Source of the DNA: Pyrrhosoma nymphula
Taxonomy: Eukaryota > Arthropoda > Insecta > Odonata > Coenagrionidae
DNA: 64,000 nucleotides
Assembly (NCBI GenBank): GCA_963573305.1
Contig: OY754330.1
Location: 21,176,596-21,240,595 of the forward strand
Direction of reading: 5' to 3'
Part shown: positions 12,139 through 24,454 of the stretch, in pieces
How the letters are laid out: every line of letters starts with the position of its first letter
Position numbering within the stretch: position 1 is the first letter of the stretch
Notes under the pieces: generated by a model
Seen by the model: only the letters and a program-made list of their open reading frames with translations
Database searches by the model: none
What the model was told of the DNA's origin: nothing
Made by a program: the position numbers and the translations under genes

Positions 12139-15100
12139 TTAAGGTCTAAGACGAGACAAGCTCTGTCGTTTGACTTAAAATCCAACGAATAGAATCACGA
12201 GCGACCTTAGGATTTGGATTTCTATCTCTAAAAATTCTCCGTGACTTAAATTGAAATAATTGGACATTCTTCGTTATATCCGTAATTGAAAAATTGTGGT
12301 GGCACCTTAATTCATTCAAAATAACTAAATGCGTTAACAAACCGTCAGTCTGTATTTTCCATTCAAGTGAGGTAGCTGCTGTATAGTTTTGATACCTGTT
12401 AAAGAGATCTTCATATCGATGGGAGTGTTTAGAGTAACAACTTGTTCAGCATTTAGTGATCCCTTAAGCATAAGCTTTTTATAAAAATCGAAAGTAAAAA
12501 CTTATTCGCCAATTTAAAAAATCAAATTTTAGTTAAAAGATGGATTTTAACTCTTTCTAGACTTTTACTCAAAAAGCGCAATTGCGCATGTAAGTGTACA
12601 AATAGTTGGGATAACAGCAGGGTCAAGTGCTCAACCAGCAAGTTTCGAGATCAAGGGCCTTTCTTTGATTTTTCTTATTTCGGTGCACTCGGGCAATTTT
12701 TCATGCTTAAACCAAACAATTGCGAAGAAACATTTGTCCATGTCCCCAAAAACAAGATTACATGCCTCGCGTAAACAGGCCTTTCGACTTGATTGCACAT
12801 GACAAACAACAGTCTGAGGTTCAAACGTTCAAAGCCAACGGTATCGCGAGATGCGACATCAAACCAACCGCGAAATCCACATTTAATCACCGCCAGCGAC
12901 ATATCCCGGCTTTGCGTTCGCCATCTCCCGGGAAATAAGGGCGGGATCCTCTCGCTCGCAGTCGCCGACGAATTCCTCTTCCAATAGGTGCCTCACCGAC
13001 GTCTGTACTGCATCAAACAACACGGCCGCTCTTCCATTTCGGCCGTCCCTACCTTCAACATTCGGGACCAGTCACCCCCAGTTCCACGCTCCGAGCCGGC
13101 AACCTTTCACGTTTGATTACTGGCGAAGTACGCGTCCCACCCACTCGGTTAGGGACCTGGATAGAAGGATACATATATATAGGGATAGATGATTTCACCG
13201 ATACCAACACGGCTACCTTTCACGGGGGATGTACGATAGGTCTTACCTGTCTCTATCCCTTCCGTACCATCCTGAGGAGATCGTGAGAAGGGAGGGACAG
13301 AGAGAGAGAGAGGCAAGGATGCAAAGGAAAAAGAGACAGGAGGCAGCCAGGAGGAGAAAAGAAAACGGTGGCGTTGAGGTGGTTGGGTAGGAGGAGTAGA
13401 ACGAAGGGGAGAGTGGCAAGAGACTTGTCAAACACAGTAGACGGCGCGATGTGGCAAAATAAACAGTTGCCTACCGCCTCCTTCACTCATCATCCCTCCC
13501 TTGTCTGCTTCATATCCTTGACTGAAACTGTCGCTCCGCTTCCACCGACTTCTCCCGACCACCCTCCACTAAGTGCGCCGGCATAAGGGAATTAATATTA
13601 GCATAAACTCTGGGGCCCGCCGGGGAAGATTGCAGCGCCCCCCTCCAGGAGAAGAAGAAGACGCTAGAGGCGCGCGAAACACCGCCGCCACCACCCACTG
13701 CCGCCTCCGCCCGGGCGGCTGGAAGACGCCGGAAGAAGACGGAGACCCCCCAAGGGACCCCAAACCCCCTTCACATCTCACGAACACACCGCACCGCCAC
13801 TCCTCGAGGAAAACACATCTCCGCGTCCAATATTTGCACTCCACTCCTTGGACGAAACCATGGATTGCAAATAAGGGAACATATCGAACCATGTTGCGCG
13901 AAAGCATGCAAGTGGACTTAAGTCCGAGAGCATGGAAAATCGGCCATTTCGGAATACGAAATTACTTCAGACGTCACTGTGTGTAAAGATTAAATGTTCA
14001 TACAATAATTCCAATATTCAATATAACTAGACATAAAATAAAATAATTTTTCTGATTTCATGCTATGTAATTCAACCCAACAGTGGTTTTGACAACTTGT
14101 GCCGTTATCTTGATACAAGAATTTCAGTCAAAGACATGAGTTATCGAAACTATGCAGTGCAATGATGGGATATAACTATATTTGGCGCGAAAACAGGACA
14201 GAAATTTTATTTTATTTCATGATGAACATTGTGGATTGTTCTGACAAAATTATGCTCGGAAAAATAACTTTACAACTGTAAGAATAGTTTTGTAAGAGTT
14301 TCGTTGTTTTTTTTAATACTTGTTGAAATAAATTAATTCACAGAAATGGATTGTAAAGCATTGCGCCATTCGAAAGTTCCCGTGAAACGGCCATGTTGGT
14401 GAAATTAACTTCCGGAAGCTTAGCGGACTTAAAAGCTCATATACTCTTTTGCTTGTTCCATGTTCAACGCCAATGGCCCTTTTAGGCCTGACAACGCAAC
14501 GATAATTCAAAGAAGAAAAAGAGCATAATAAATTCTGCCATTCGGACAACGTGAGCGAGATAGCCTCCTAGGCTTGACCATTTTGTACCAAAATAAGGTT
14601 TCACTTCGGAATGCAAGTGCTCCACCAATTTCCCTACATTATCTGTGTGCTACGCCCGTCCCCTCGTTCCATGGCCTGACGCTTCTCAACCACCCCCGAA
14701 ATTCAAATATGACAGCGATTCCTGCGTTCGGTTCCTTGGAAGACGCCGATCTTACGACGACAACCCCACAAGCACTCGCAACGTTTCCGTCCCAACCCCA
14801 CCTCCCAACGGGCCTCCTCCCCCCAACTCCCCTCGCAAGGATATCCACGCGAGCGTACATAACCCACGAGAACCCTCGCACACTTCTCCCACACATGAAT
14901 TTCACCCCGCTTCCTTCTGCTGCGATTGGGGAGGCTTTCTCCTTCTCCCACGAACTCGCTCCGGGACCACGTGCGGCCCCTCGTGATTTTATTCGTGGGG
15001 CCCTCTGCCTCGCTCACACCGGGCAACGGGCGAATGCATTATGCAAGTGGGGAAGGGCGAGTCGATCACCGGTGGAAATCGAACGTCAGCTGGAAATTCT

Positions 15101-15758
15101 TCCCCTTCCAGGAAGGCAGAAAAATTTAAAGGGTTTCAACTTCCCTTTAAAGATATTTAAATCCATCTAGAAGTTAAGATAACTACATGCAGCCATCCTG
15201 GTGTGTAATAATGTAAAGGTATTCAAGGAATATAAAATAATCTACGCCAATGAAACCCGGATCCGCTTTCTATATTACGAGACGCATGCAAAGCTCGTAG
15301 CAGTAGTTTGTATCTGGAGTATTGAAGTTCTGAAGGATAAAGTAAAGAGTGCGATATTTCACAGAGGAAAAATCCATTTGCCTTGACCGGGATTCGTAAA
15401 TCAAGGCGAATAATTTTTCCTCTGAGGAAAACCGCACTAATGTGCACTTGCGGATGACTTCGTGTAAGGTAATACCGTGGCTAGTCCCAGTATCCTCAAA
15501 ATTTGTCAAAGTAAAGAGTGTTATTTAATTTGAAAGAGGCTAAGAAAAAGCGTCAGGAACGAAATGATTTGCCTCCTGCTGCTCAATAAAGAAGGCATAC
15601 AATGTTTGCATACGTCACTTCCCAAGCCACACGATGCCTCCTCGAATAGGCAATAACCGTGGTGTAATAGTAACTTTCCGTTCCTCATTTAATTAGAAGT
15701 ATGATTGATGTTTATACTACTTTGAAAAAAAACAGGAATAATTTAAGTTTGAAGAAAC
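12139..15758. other. Non-coding stretch with GC/pyrimidine-rich blocks
   Basis: 12900-13100, 13540-13830 and 14640-15060 are C-rich on the plus strand; 13290-13400 is GA-rich with an (AG)n run near 13300. ORFs of 100-198 aa at 13573-13986, 14574-15170 and 14645-14986 overlap each other in several frames and are P/H/R/S-rich without domains, so they look compositional. No element ends are seen. Confidence 0.5.
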
Positions 15759-15770
15759 TAATATAAGAAC
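15759..15770 (+). repeat. 12-bp direct repeat flanking the fold-back element (left)
   Basis: TAATATAAGAAC recurs exactly at 16230-16241, where it abuts the right arm. It may be the target-site duplication; on the left, 27 bp separate it from the start of the paired arm. Confidence 0.5.
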
Positions 15771-16229
15771 TTTTTTGTAGATTTTCGCAGCTCATTGTTA
15801 TGGTATTCAGACTTTTGGTTCTGCGATTAAATTATTTAATATTATGCAACAGTTTCGCCGTGCTATGCTGCCGGCTTCGTCGGGCTTTTAGGAACAAAAA
15901 TGGTCTTTTTTCAAAAAGTAAATAAACAATTCCAGCAGTTGATGATTTTGAGAAGTAAAAAACTTAATTTCGAATAAGTCTCTTCCAGGTATAAAAAAAA
16001 AGACCAAATGACATCAATAGAGAGGATAGTTATAAACTCCCTTATACCTGGAAGAGACTTATTCGAAATTAAGTTATGTACTCCACAAAATCATTAACTG
16101 CTAGAATTGTTTATTTACTTTTTGAAAAAAGACCATTCTTAAAAGCCCGACGAAGCCGGCAGCATAACACGACGAAACTGTTGCATAATATTAAATAATT
16201 TAATCGCAGAACCAAAAGCCTGAATACCA
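15771..16229. mobile_element. Fold-back (long inverted-repeat) element
   Basis: The left arm 15798-15993 and the right arm 16043-16232 are near-perfect inverted repeats of ~190-196 bp around a ~49-bp centre. Matching landmarks include TTATGGTATTCAG / CTGAATACCATAA, GCCGGCTTCGTCGGGCTTTT / AAAAGCCCGACGAAGCCGGC, AAAAAGTAAATAAACAATT and its complement, and ACTTAATTTCGAATAAG and its complement at the centre. Only scattered substitutions separate the arms, so the element is fairly young or kept homogeneous. No ORF lies inside. It resembles fold-back/MITE insertions; the superfamily is unassigned. Confidence 0.85.
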
Positions 16230-16241
16230 TAATATAAGAAC

Positions 16242-17290
16242 ATTTTTTCCCACGATACTCGACCCTTACGTTAAGCAGTAACGATCCAAGATGTCACCAA
16301 GGAGTACTTTCCCGTACTCTCATGGAACCTAGAGAGTGCCTACAAAGGAAAAATTTGACAGGGTATTTAAATAAATCTATAAAGTTCAACACTCAAGAGC
16401 GTAATTACCCGAAGTGTGCCTACTATAACTTGTAATGCCACCAAAAATGCACGGTAAGGCTGCATCTGGTTTAATAGCAGTCGCAAACTTGAAGCACCAA
16501 GCCCATTCTTCACATTGGCTTTTGACTGGCGTTGAGACACGAAATTCCACTTCGTCTTTGTATCATTTCTACAGCCCTCTCTTCTCCTCCACACTCTCTC
16601 CGCCACCTACCCTCCCAGAGTATCTCCAATTTCCTTCCTCTACCCATTCATTCTCACGGCTCATTCTCGCCTCTGGAAACCTTCCGCCCTCCTCCCCCAC
16701 AGCATCTCCGAAGCATTGCATCCAACCAACCCCTCTCCCACCCATGAACAGAGCCCCCGCCAGCCAGACTCAATGCAAGCCCTCGCGAAACTTTCCGACG
16801 ACTACGCGGGTCATGGGCAGACGGGATGGGGGAGCTTTCTTCGGGACTCGCGCCATATTTAAATTACGGCGCGGGCGTTAAATTACCCAAATCAGAGGGA
16901 AGTTGCCATAAATTTCGTGCCGTTTCTCGGATTCCTAACCCTTTAAACACTCTCCATATGACGAGGTTCGGTCTTTATTAAGATTTCTGGGTTGCGACGC
17001 AGCTACAGGGTAAGGGGGAGAAGGACTATATTCTATTTATTCGACCCTATTCCATCCCTTTCGCTCACCACCATTCCCACCCACCTACAACTCCATTGTT
17101 CCGTGCGAAACCCTCTACAATAACAACTAATGAATCCCTTTCGGATACAGCAGCCATAGAACATTCCTCCATTTTCCCACGCAGTTTATTTTACCCTTAA
17201 TTTAAATTTCCTTACCCTGTACTTCTCGCTTCCATTTCCTTGCGAGAACCCCGACACTAGGCCGCTCTCAAGGAGCCCTGAAATGCTTAC
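16242..17290. other. Non-coding stretch, pyrimidine-rich in the middle
   Basis: 16560-16880 is C/T-rich and creates S/P-rich ORFs (for example 16435-16881 plus) without domains. 16900-17290 shows nothing recognisable. Confidence 0.5.
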
Positions 17291-17340
17291 AAGACTGCGG
17301 TGACGATAATATAAGTTTATATTATCGTCACCGCAGTCTT
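17291..17340. repeat. Perfect 50-bp palindrome (24-bp arms, 2-bp centre)
   Basis: AAGACTGCGGTGACGATAAT plus ATAA is followed by GT and then its exact reverse complement ending CCGCAGTCTT. No mismatch is present. It lies 15 bp before the TTAA site of the next element and is not part of that family, since the other copies lack it. Confidence 0.95.
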
Positions 17341-17359
17341 CGTGGGGATGACGGCTTAA

Positions 17360-17912
17360 GGTAGTTTGAGCGTGATATTTCCCTAGTCATAATGGAGACC
17401 ATATTCGAATTTTATTTTTTAATTTCAGCGTCTGTATAAGTGTGAAGTAAATATTGTAACATTGATGGCGCATAAGTATAGTTATATGTTACAAATATTC
17501 TTTGCAATTAAATAAATATATCTTCATTAGTCTTTAACTTGACTCATTTTTTCACGACGTATGGCTAAAAACCCTTCAAAACAGCAGGTTTTTTTTGCAG
17601 TTCTGTTAAATAACAACGGTGAGTAATAGATTAATTTTTATACATAGTTGAGAAAACATAAAAACTACATACAGTTAGTTTTTTGTCGAAATCCAGGTGT
17701 TACAAATTCCTGATGTTTTCAATATTCTCCCTCTGAAGCGCACTGCCGTAATCTATCCCATGTAAAACAGCTTAAATGTTTCAACAAATTGTTCGAAAAG
17801 TATTTCGGCAAGGGGTTAATACTTTGATATAATTTGAAAGATGAGTTTTTTTTCTTTAAATGAGGTCTAATTCATCAAGTTCTAGTTGAAGTGATTTGTC
17901 ACTCAAACTACC
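17360..17912 (+). mobile_element. TTAA-flanked short DNA element, copy 1 (piggyBac-like MITE)
   Basis: Ends are GGTAGTTTGAGCG and (C)ACTCAAACTACC, with TTAA before (17356-17359) and TTAT after (17913-17916). Length is 553 bp. Inside are family landmarks: ATATTTCCCTAGTCATAATGGAGACCA (positions ~17374-17400), GACTCATTTTTTCACGACGTA, AAACAGCAGGTTTTTTTTGC, TATCCCATGTAAAACAGCTT and TTCATCAAGTTCTAG near the right end. No transposase is encoded. TTAA duplications and short TIRs are the hallmark of the piggyBac superfamily; the assignment is by that signature only. Confidence 0.85.
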
Positions 17913-17916
17913 TTAT

Positions 17917-18386
17917 ACGTCCTCCAGAGTAATTCCGAGAGGTAGGGAGTTAAAAAACAAACACGAGACACGGCCGTCCTCCAAAATATATTCGCTCCAC
18001 TTTGAACTTTCGTACGCGTTCGCTTGAGCGGCCTTCGGGGAGACAACTTCGGGAGGGAGCACCGCATCATCCAATCCCGGGAGAAGTAAACAAATACCTT
18101 CCAAAAACTTTGAAAATTAAGCATAAACTCAGGTTATATCTGTCACTTCATTCCCCTCGGCCTCACCCCCAAAAGAGACTCGATAACTGAAAATTTAATA
18201 CTTTAAACGAAAGAGGCTTCACTCTTTAACGTTCTCCGTGAGGTGCGTGCATCAAACTGGAAGAAAATTCCATAGGCTATATACGAATGGTTTCTCAAAG
18301 TTGACCTAAAAACAATTTTTATTAGACTATTCTTAATATATAAATTCAGCAAATGAAAACTAATGGATAATAATTGGTTCTGCAGT
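17917..18386. other. Short non-coding gap
   Basis: Small overlapping ORFs at 17903-18190 have no domain. Nothing else is recognised. Confidence 0.5.
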
Positions 18387-18394
18387 TATATATA

Positions 18395-18451
<57 letters not shown>
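18387..18451. repeat. (TA)n microsatellite
   Basis: About 65 bp of alternating TA with one TTA interruption, ending 22 bp before the next transposon. Confidence 0.95.
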
Positions 18452-18453
<2 letters not shown>

Positions 18454-18473
18454 TCACAGTTGCTCTTATTATA

Positions 18474-19074
18474 CACGGTGTTTCAAAATGAATATCGGGG
18501 TTTTAAGGCTTTGCAGTATTTATAGCAATTGACTTACAATTATAAATGATACATCAAATAAAATAGCAGCTCAAACAGTTTTTGTTGTATATACAAGTGT
18601 TCAATGTGAGCACCATTCGTCACACGGCACACATCCGGTCAATAGGCGAGTTCTTCACATACCTTGATCAGTGTCTCTGGAGTAATTAATGTAACAACTG
18701 ATTCACTCCTGTTTCTTAAGGCCGGTAGGTCAGCTGGTAGCGGAGGCACATACAAATGATCCTTTATGAAACCCCAAAGATAAAATTCGAATGGCGTCAG
18801 ATCGGGTGAACGAGGAGGCCATGCGAAACAAGCCCTGTCATCTGGCCCCTGGAGGCCAATCCAGCGGTTGGGTACACCGTAGTTTAACCAATCTTTACTA
18901 CTAGCGCTTTCTAACGTAAAATAGAGGAAACACTGCATGCGCATGCGTACGAGTGTACAACGAAACTGTTTGAGTTGCTCTTTCATTTGATGCATAATTT
19001 ATAATTATGTGTAAGTCAAATGGTATAAATACTATATAGCCTTGAAACTCCGATATTCATTTAGAAACATACTG
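18474..19074 (-). mobile_element. Internally deleted Tc1/mariner-superfamily element with ~125-bp TIRs
   Basis: The left end (CACGGTGTTTCAAAATGAAT, 18474) and the reverse complement of the right end (CAGTATGTTTCTAAATGAAT, 19074) start long inverted repeats. These continue through shared ATCGG-GTTT-AAGGCT, AGTATTTATA, TTGACTTACA, ATTATAAAT-AT-CATCAAAT and AGCA-CTCAAACAGTTT blocks to about 18600 and 18949. TA dinucleotides flank both ends. Only ~350 bp lies between the arms and it holds the C-terminal part of a transposase on the minus strand, so most of the transposase gene has been lost. Confidence 0.88.
18594..18995 (-). pseudogene. C-terminal transposase fragment, Tc1/mariner superfamily (DDE domain end)
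   Basis: A 118-aa open piece (18639-18995 minus) contains WLNYGVPNRWIGLQGPDDRA, then AWPPRSPDLTPFEFYLWGFI, KDHLYVPPLPADLPALRN and VTLITPETLIKVCEEL. The SPDLTP aspartate matches the third catalytic residue of the DDE domain, and the PDLTP...FYLWG order is characteristic. The first two catalytic residues are absent. The reading frame continues past the TGA at 18639-18641 as PDVCRVTNGAHIEHL, the usual end of this family. That stop is therefore a point mutation rather than the natural terminus. The apparent N-terminus (MHQMKEQLKQF) is translated from the TIR and is not native protein. Confidence 0.88.
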
Positions 19075-19076
19075 TA

Positions 19077-22000
19077 TTTTGAGGATGAGAGGTACCAATT
19101 TACGGCGCCTTCTGATTCTTCTCACCTTCCAGAAATATAGCCTGTATTAATGAGAGGACATCGTAGTTCACAATCATAGTAGAAATATAGTAGGTTATTT
19201 GAATATTGCGGAGGGTATGCTAACTCAATTATTTGAAAATGCACCAAAAACACGATGGTCATTAATTTTTAATAGTAATTTTAGAAATTACAGAATGGTG
19301 CAACACGCAGATTAAGCCAGCTGCACTATCCCTCTCTCTTCTCTCTTACTTTCCCTTAGCAGCACAAATTCGGTTCAAGGCCGTACTCACGAAAAAATAA
19401 AAACACCATATCCGTGTTTTCTGTACGCGTGCACGTCATGACAATTCATTTCATTTCCCTCTAGAGTTAATAAACACAAGCTAGCAGGAGAGCGTCAGTG
19501 CCTGTGACGTAGGCTGGGCCGAAAGGCTTCACGGAATGAAACGCTTAAACGCCCTCCACAATGACTTCATGTCACACCAAGGAGACTCTCCTGGAGGCGC
19601 GAATAATTTCCCCTCTCTCATGTTCTTGACACCACCTTCCCACTCCATCCTATTCCTCATCGCCTCAGCCTCCTTCCTCTATCCCGCGCCTCACTCTCAC
19701 CCACTCTTCCTTCGAGGCACGCCACGCGCCTCACCTTTCTTCCCACTTTCTCTCCGCCCTATAATTGGAAAACTAAGCCAAGGGATCGTAGCATATCAGC
19801 AGCTAAATACAGACTGTGAGCTAGTTGCCGCCGTCATGTTGAAACATCTCCAGAAGCAAGATGTATCCAATTTATTTTCCGAATAATCTTACGCCGTAAT
19901 ATTTCGAGAAACTGTAACAATTGGGAAAATTATGGTGACAGAAAGGAATGATATTCGGATGACACCTTTAAAACCTTTCTCACAGTATGAAAAACGAAAA
20001 CAATGGCGAAGGAGATAACTTTAAAGGGGAAAAAATTAGGGAGTGTGTGCATTCGAAGAGATAATGCACTTCCTAAATAAGGAAAGGAAGCCTAAAGGAT
20101 TCATTTGGATATTCAAACGCGTGGAGATGAATTGTGATTGAATATGGTGGGAATAAGGGCTCTTCTAACGGTCCTTATCAATCCATCAATAAGAAAAATA
20201 AATATTTGAGTCCAGTGACGAAGGAAGAAGTTTGGATACTAAATATAAAAGAGGTTGACGTTATAGGGCCAAAAATATAATACATGGGAGCATCATGCAC
20301 CGTAAACAGAAAAGTCAGTCAAAGGAATTATGAATGTTTGTACAGCTAACATTCCGCTGCCGAAACAACATCTTTTTATATGAACACAGGATAAACTGTG
20401 AAGTTTGGTACCCAATTAGCCCAATGTAGATGTTTAGCGAGGAAAAACTGACTTGGGTAAAAGATAATATTTTTCACCTTAGGCTCACCTATAAAAATTT
20501 CATCGTTTTATGGGGCATATATTATAATTATAACGGCAACACACTCTTGGGGGTTTCTTCTGTCAAGGAGTCTACGTAACCAGAGAGATGGAAACCAAGG
20601 GGGGGAGCCGGCCTCCATTCTGCTGACAACTTCCCTCCTCCGTTTTTATAAAAAAAACTCTCTCTCTCTCTGCCTACAAGCACACCCCTGGCTCCACATT
20701 TTCCCCAAAATTCCCTCTCCCACTTCCCGCTCACTCCACGTTTCACCTCAAGGGTGTTTTCATTCTCCGTCCTCCACTTCCACCGCCACCTCTTTCTCCT
20801 CTGCCGCGTGTGTGGTTTTTCCTCGACGAGAACTTCATATTTTTTAATATTCCCGGGAATGGGAAGTGGGAGAGAGAGCGAGAGGAGGAGAGTATGGGAG
20901 GGGACAAAGCTGTTTTTCTGGGTCGTCGAGATGTCACACAATACACTCCGAGAAGACAGAAACAAGAGAGGAAGGATGAAGCGCGCTTTAAAGGGGAGAT
21001 CCTGTCTCTCTCTCCCTATCTCTTACCGTGTGTGTTCTTTCTCCCGTTCGTTCGCAGTTTTTCCGTCCTCCCGCAAGGCACGGACACGTTCAATTTTAAA
21101 AAGACGCGTGTTTCTTGAATGAGATGAGGAGGACATGCTTCCCGGAACTTTCCCATACGTCACGCGAAGGGGAACATGCACGTTCATTGCTTCAAACGAA
21201 AACAAATCTGCCGGGAGACTATTTATCATGGTAAGGGTCACGGATGGGTTTGCGAAGAATAAGAAGATGGAAAAAAAGTTTCAAAAACGTTTACACAGCG
21301 ATATTGGGTGTACTAACAATTCCGAAATGTTGATGAAAACTATGGTGGAAGCTTGTTTAAATTAAACCACTTTTGGTTTTTAATATGAACTTTTTTATCT
21401 ATTGTTTTTCCAATAAACTCTAATCATATATATATAATCATAATAATACTTCTCCTCCATCTCAAAGTCCACAAAACAGTAAAAAATCGTATATCAGTAA
21501 CATAGTAATTAACAAAACATAATATTTGTTTAATTTTTGGGTTGCCAATACTCAACAAAGGTGTCACTATATCAGTGAAAAATACGAAATAAGTTGTAAA
21601 GCACATCCTTTTCAATAATAAAATCATGGTTTCACATGAAGTTTCAATTCCTAGGTAAGTGACCTTAAGATTTAAGATCAGATTTCTCTAGTAAGTGGTA
21701 AACACTATTGTAAAATTATGTGACTTACTCATTCTCTTAAATTCAAAACCTGATTATCAAATCAAATCAAGTTATGACTTAATCACAACGAAAAAATCTA
21801 TAGACCTAACAATGAGTGAAAAACCATTGCTTCTTTAATAAACTGAGAATTACGGTACATGAATGACGCATTTTTAACATGATCGACTTTTCAGAATGCA
21901 TAGTTGAGTCAAAAAACTATGTAAACAAAAACTTAGTATTCGCGTTTTTAGCCGGCAGAGGAAATAATTGTTAACTCCAGGATTACATAATGCGAAATTA

Positions 22001-24000
22001 ATCCTGAAAGTGCGTCACAATCAGCTTTTTCAGGAGAGACGATTGTGTCCAACTATCTAGATATGAGGTAAAAATACGGCTCTCTTTGAGGTTAGCATAA
22101 TATTAATAGCGATTATCCCATCACCCATTGAATGCATGCCCATTCTTTTTGGGCTTGAGAGAGAGGTTAGGTAAATCTCGACATTCCTCTTCCCTGTCCA
22201 AACCAAGCGTTGGTATCTCACCTCCACGATATCTCCACCGCCCTCACCTCGTTCCCAGCCCTACCTTCAATCTTCCCTGACCCCCCTTATCGGATGAGGT
22301 TCCCTCAACGATACTAACCATCCTGAGCTGGGGGCTCACTACTGGTACACGTAGATAAAACCGTGCTTAAACTTAAGATTATCATTACCCCTTGCATTAC
22401 AGCAACAAAATTCAAAGCCGGAAATTTATAAATAAAATATTACGATAATTTTCTTCATTCAAAAGCTGTTGGTATATAAATCATATGTGGTAGTTTATAT
22501 AGCTTAAAATCAATAAGTTGGTCACACAGTGAACAAATTTAGACAAAAGTCGCAATTAGTTTGAACTCAATGCGTTCTGTTTGTAGAGAAAAAAAACTTT
22601 TATCAATGAATAGGTTTGTTCATATGAAAAATATCAAAAAAAATATTTTCTAATTGGAGATGCAATTTATAATAAGATATTGTGACGATAATATTGTCCC
22701 TGAGAACTAAAATTAAAGTATACTGTTTTTCACATTCAAGTGACCTGCACGATTTTCAGTCCACGTAAATGAATATGCAGTAATATACATGTTTGAGGAA
22801 CTTACAAATAGGCATTTTAAGGTTTTCCCTATGAATTCACCTAATCTTGATTTCCAGAAAGTCTTGGCAGTTCCAATATGAGCTGACATGATAAACGCTT
22901 TATGCCCTGAGAAACTAAAAGTCCTGAAAAATGACAAATATTCTTATTTACGCAACTTCCTGGAATAAATTCGACCCAAACAACTTTTGCGTCTAAATAT
23001 ATTGAGGCTATTCGTCCAGGAAATCGAAAATGAAAAAAATGCACTACAGAAGTCTTTTTGAATCTTAAACTTCTCAAGCTCCTCTCACGCTTAGCGAAGT
23101 TGTTATGAAATTACATATGTAAATTTTTCACCCTCTCGTGAGTTTGGGCAACTGTATCTTTATTTACTATGCAGGAGAAAGGCTTCCGTTGAAGACTCCA
23201 AAATTATAAAGGAGGAAGGAATGGAGGAAGATGAAGAGAGAAAGAGGGTGGAGTAAATTGGGGAATAGGAAAGAGGAGGACGAGGAACATGCCGGGAGAA
23301 TAAGACGTCCGAGAGCGGAGTTTCCCCTCCTTCGAACTCATGCAACTCACCCCCCATGAGGGAACGACCCTCTTCGTCCCATCCTTACTCCTCCAGCACC
23401 CTGGTTCCTCCAAGACGCATCCTCAACCCTCCCGGCCTCATCCTTCTCACCCCCAGGGTACCCCTTCTCCGCAGAGCAGTCGAGGGGGTTTCATCTTATC
23501 CCTGCGATTATTTATTGGTTGCCATGAGGCGTGGGTGGAGGAGGACTGCGAAGGGTTGGAATGAAAGGGAAAGGGGGGAGGGAGGAAGGGTGAGAGGAGG
23601 GGGAGGTGAGTTTGTAGAATTGGGGGGGAGTTGCGTAGGGACGGAGGGGAGGAGGTTTAGGGAAACATTTTACTCCGCCCTTCCCTCTCCCTTCCTCTTT
23701 CTGCGGACACGTGGAACGCATAGCCTCTCCTAAACACCCCCCCACCCAACCAACCCCCCTTCCCTACCCTCAAACTCGCCTCTAACCTCTCCCCTTTTGC
23801 CCCTCAGACGCAGCAAAACGCACATTCTCCCTGGTTCACCGCAGTTCGCGCCATACCTCGATCCGTAGATGGGAGCGAAGGAATACACACGCGAAGATAT
23901 ATTTATGCACAGACCATGAAACCACGTACAAAATTATAATAAAAGTGCCGCAGGGTGGTACCAAAGAGACTAAGCAAAATTAGAATAGTAAATCACTCGC
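19077..24000. other. Long non-coding stretch
   Basis: 19550-19760, 20600-21080 and 23190-23800 are purine/pyrimidine-rich blocks giving ORFs of 70-145 aa in several frames (S/L/P-, R/E- or G-rich), none with a domain. 21360-22140 and 22380-23160 are AT-rich. The 145-aa minus ORF at 20528-20965 is not supported as a gene. No TIR-bounded element is recognised. Confidence 0.5.
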
Positions 24001-24003
24001 TAA

Positions 24004-24451
24004 AGCCCGTTTCACACGACACTTGATCCAGCACAAGGTCTAGTATACTCGCTAGTATGCTAGTTTTCCAGTATCGTGTGAACAGAACCAGTATACTGGC
24101 TAGCAAGCATGCTAGCTAGTATACTCGCTGAGCCACTGGATTTCGTACTTGATGCGGTACTAGTTTGCTACTAGACCCAGTAGGACCCAGTGGCCATCTA
24201 CCAATCACGTTCACGTTACGGACGCTGTGCGATCTTCTCTTTTTTAAATTAGTATGGAATCCATGAACATGTATATGTATGCATGTTCGTGATGGAATCA
24301 TATGGAATAATTGCTTAATAGCAAGCACAAGGTCGATGATCGTGTGAAACCTTCTAGTACGGTTTCTAGTATACTGGGTTTCGTCCTCAATATCAAGTAC
24401 CAGCTACCATACTAGGTCTTGTGCTGGATCAAGTGTCGTGTGAAACGGGCT
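24004..24451. mobile_element. MITE with ~45-bp TIRs and TAA duplication (PIF/Harbinger-like)
   Basis: The left end AGCCCGTTTCACACGACACT, continuing through TGATCCAGCACAAGGTCTAGTAT, is mirrored by the right end (ATACTAGGTCTTGTGCTGGA, then TCAAGTGTCGTGTGAAACGG plus GCT). TAA flanks both sides (24001-24003 and 24452-24454). Length is 448 bp. The interior is rich in CTAGTATAC/CTAGTATGC motifs on both strands. No transposase is present; the 70-aa ORF inside has no domain. A 3-bp TWA-type duplication fits PIF/Harbinger, but this is inferred from the ends alone. Confidence 0.85.
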
Positions 24452-24454
24452 TAA

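Noticed and set aside
14574..15170. 198-aa plus-strand ORF
   Set aside because: It sits in a C-rich block with three overlapping ORFs in other frames, is P/T/H-rich and has no recognisable domain.
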